In this document: piece by piece, positions 62,434 to 64,000 of the stretch
How the letters are laid out: each line of letters begins with the position of its first letter
Numbering within the stretch: position 1 is the first letter of the stretch
Origin: Bacteroidota bacterium
GTDB taxonomy: Bacteria > Bacteroidota > Ignavibacteria > Ignavibacteriales > Ignavibacteriaceae
DNA: 64,000 nt
Assembly: GCA_022708025.1 (NCBI GenBank)
Contig: JAKIZM010000002.1
Coordinates: 62,001-126,000, forward strand
Direction of reading: 5' to 3'
Translations under genes and position numbers: made by a program
Notes under the pieces: generated by a model
Databases searched by the model: none
Told to the model about the DNA's origin: nothing
What the model saw: the letters and a program-made list of their open reading frames with translations, nothing else

Positions 62434-64000
62434 ATGATTTTTCTTAATCCCGCAGTTTTATTAGGATTATTAGCTGCAACAATACCTATAATCATTCACT
62501 TGTTCAATCTAAGAAAACTTAAAAAGATTGAATTCAGTACACTTGCTTTCTTGAAGGAATTGCAGAAGAATAAAATCAGGAAGATAAAACTAAAACAATG
62601 GATTTTACTCGCACTCAGAGTATTAATAATTCTGTTTGTGGTTTTAGCTTTTGCAAGACCGACTTTACAATCTATTCAGATTGGCGGAACAACTTCTGCA
62701 GCAAAAACTACTGCTATATTTATACTTGATGATACATTCAGTATGTCTGTTGTTGATCAGAAAGGATCATACTTTAATCAGGGAAAAGAAATTATTAAAC
62801 AAATAATATTACAACTTCAGGAAGGCGATGAAGTTGGTTTGATATTAGTTTCAAATCCAACCAATGAAAATAAATTAACAACAAATTTTTCCGAGTTTAT
62901 TAAAAATCTTGATATGTTGAATTTATCATACTCAACAGGTGATTTAAATTTTTCAATTATAAAAGCTGCTCAGCTAATTTCAGAGAGTAAAAATTTTAAC
63001 AAGGAAATTTATGTAATCTCAGATTTTCAAAAGAATAAAATCAATGATGAAAAAGCACAAAATGATTTAAGTGAACTATTAAACGATAAAGTTCGTCTTT
63101 ATTCTTTTGATCTCGCCGATAAAGATATTTTTAATCTTTCAATTGATGATCTGGAAATTAATAATCAGATATTCGAAATAGATAAACCAATAAGTTTTTC
63201 GATAACGATCACAAATAATTCTAAGCAAGATGTTAATAGCGGAGTCGTTTCGTTATTTATGAACAATGAACGCTCGGCTCAAAAAAGTTTTGATGTTGCT
63301 TCGGGGCAATCAGCAATTGTTGATATTGAAGCAACTCCTAAAACAACTGGCTTTATTGATGTGGTTGCTGAGATTGAGACTGATGAGATTGAACAAGACA
63401 ACAAGCGTTTTGCAAGCATCTTTATTCCAGAAAAAATATCTGTCGGATTGTTTGCAGAAAACCAAAATGATTTAATCTTTGTTGATCTTGCTTTGCAAAC
63501 AGCGGGAGAGGGAAAATATCTGATTGAAAGAAAAAATATTAATCTGTTAACTTCTCAGCAGTTAAGTAAATATCAAACAATAATTATTTCTGCAAATAAT
63601 GTATCAAACGGAATTGAGCAATTAAAAGATTTCGTTAACAACGGCGGTGGTTTGATCTTGTTTCCATCATCAAATCCTGATGCAGTGTCTTTTAACAGAA
63701 CATTGACACAGCTTGGTTTAGGAAATGCTCAAGCCTTTGTTGGAAAGGTCAACGGAAGCGATATTAAAATAAATTTTGATAAAACAGATTTTGGCCACCC
63801 TGTTTTTCAGAACATTTTTAAAAGTGATGATAAAAAGAAATATGAATCGCCCGAGCTTAATGCATATTATAAACTAACACAATCAGGTAAACAGATAATT
63901 TCACTTGTTGATGGTTCTTCATTTTTGGATGAAATTAAAATAGATAATGGCAAAGTTTTTCTTTTTAATTCATCACCGGTTTTAAGCTGGAGTGATTTTC
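62434..64000 (+). CDS. BatA-type membrane protein with vWA-like domain, 3' end cut off
   Basis: At least 522 residues, open to the right edge. The N-terminus MIFLNPAVLLGLLAATIPII then HLFNLRKLKKIEFSTLAFL is the BatA signature, with a second helix (ILLALRVLIILFVVLAFARP). A vWA-like domain follows, its metal site written FILDDTFSMS (D-x-S-x-S type with extra Asp and Phe). Later parts are beta-rich (CARDB-like, about 235-330) and a DUF4159/GATase-like ELKDFVNNGGGLILFPS stretch. Likely part of an envelope-stress or protein-maturation complex with MoxR-type partners beyond the window. Confidence 0.85.
   Translation, partial: MIFLNPAVLLGLLAATIPIIIHLFNLRKLKKIEFSTLAFLKELQKNKIRKIKLKQWILLALRVLIILFVVLAFARPTLQSIQIGGTTSAAKTTAIFILDDTFSMSVVDQKGSYFNQGKEIIKQIILQLQEGDEVGLILVSNPTNENKLTTNFSEFIKNLDMLNLSYSTGDLNFSIIKAAQLISESKNFNKEIYVISDFQKNKINDEKAQNDLSELLNDKVRLYSFDLADKDIFNLSIDDLEINNQIFEIDKPISFSITITNNSKQDVNSGVVSLFMNNERSAQKSFDVASGQSAIVDIEATPKTTGFIDVVAEIETDEIEQDNKRFASIFIPEKISVGLFAENQNDLIFVDLALQTAGEGKYLIERKNINLLTSQQLSKYQTIIISANNVSNGIEQLKDFVNNGGGLILFPSSNPDAVSFNRTLTQLGLGNAQAFVGKVNGSDIKINFDKTDFGHPVFQNIFKSDDKKKYESPELNAYYKLTQSGKQIISLVDGSSFLDEIKIDNGKVFLFNSSPVLSWSDF

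Noticed and set aside
63266-63475. Short plus-strand frame near the right edge
   Set aside because: It lies out of frame inside the BatA-type gene, which is open without interruption from 62434 to 64000.

Overview
The window is AT-rich, densely coded bacterial chromosome. Two proteins end in a Por/type IX secretion sorting domain with the YPNPFNP signature. Other lineage markers are a GWxTD-type protein, bacillithiol synthase BshA, a UbiA-family geranylgeranylglyceryl-phosphate prenyltransferase, a BatA-type protein and an Mla lipid-transport set. Together they point to the Bacteroidota/Chlorobiota side of the tree, most likely class Ignavibacteria. This placement is inferred from protein character, not from a marker-gene tree.

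Layout: 1-1816, sufC (cut by the left edge) and sufB. 2036-2298, an intact tRNA-Arg(CCU) followed by two 95-bp tandem partial copies, each carrying a 22-nt hairpin in the T-loop. 2401-12648, one minus-strand defence operon. In transcription order it holds a type III methyltransferase (Mod), a PHP plus SMC-like ATPase (TrlF type), an AlbA_2/GHKL-type ATPase, DarT, DarG and the type III helicase-nuclease Res. 12741-20319, housekeeping genes (HAD phosphatase, RmlD-like reductase, PfkB kinase, BshA, DNPH1-like hydrolase, RsmB/F-like RNA methyltransferase) and a secreted deacetylase. 20481-29662, a SulP transporter, UvrA, MlaE-MlaF-MlaD, YraN, RNase HII and the UbiA prenyltransferase. 30037-30617, 2.7 copies of a 216-bp tandem repeat. 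30645-38151, an Omp85 protein, a sugar kinase, a GWxTD protein, RimO, CdsA, a zinc-ribbon protein and a CPBP protease. 38575-48005, a plus-strand run: MiaB, SPOR protein, RNase Z-like, sigma-54 activator, LptE-like lipoprotein, GT2, TPR protein, AAG glycosylase, GT9 and DUF3108. 48225-57276, a type IX secretion substrate, a META lipoprotein, an aquaporin remnant, a DUF4301 protein, RpiA, a Cys/Met PLP enzyme, a GT4, a GroES-like protein and several very small genes. 57490-61507, three pilin-like genes with a downstream NtrC-type response regulator, preceded by a sigma-54-like promoter and an upstream dyad. 61720-64000, a MarR regulator with a perfect palindromic operator, divergent from a BatA-type membrane protein cut by the right edge.

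The most interesting locus is the defence operon. Between the AlbA_2 gene and darT lies a broken second copy of the 5' end of res, whose ATG overlaps the AlbA_2 stop codon. This suggests the operon once ran directly from the AlbA_2 gene into res, and that a darT-darG-res block arrived later by recombination. The mod gene also carries two different short GC-rich palindromes inside its reading frame.

Limits: all calls come from reading the sequence and from family knowledge. No database search or structure prediction was run.
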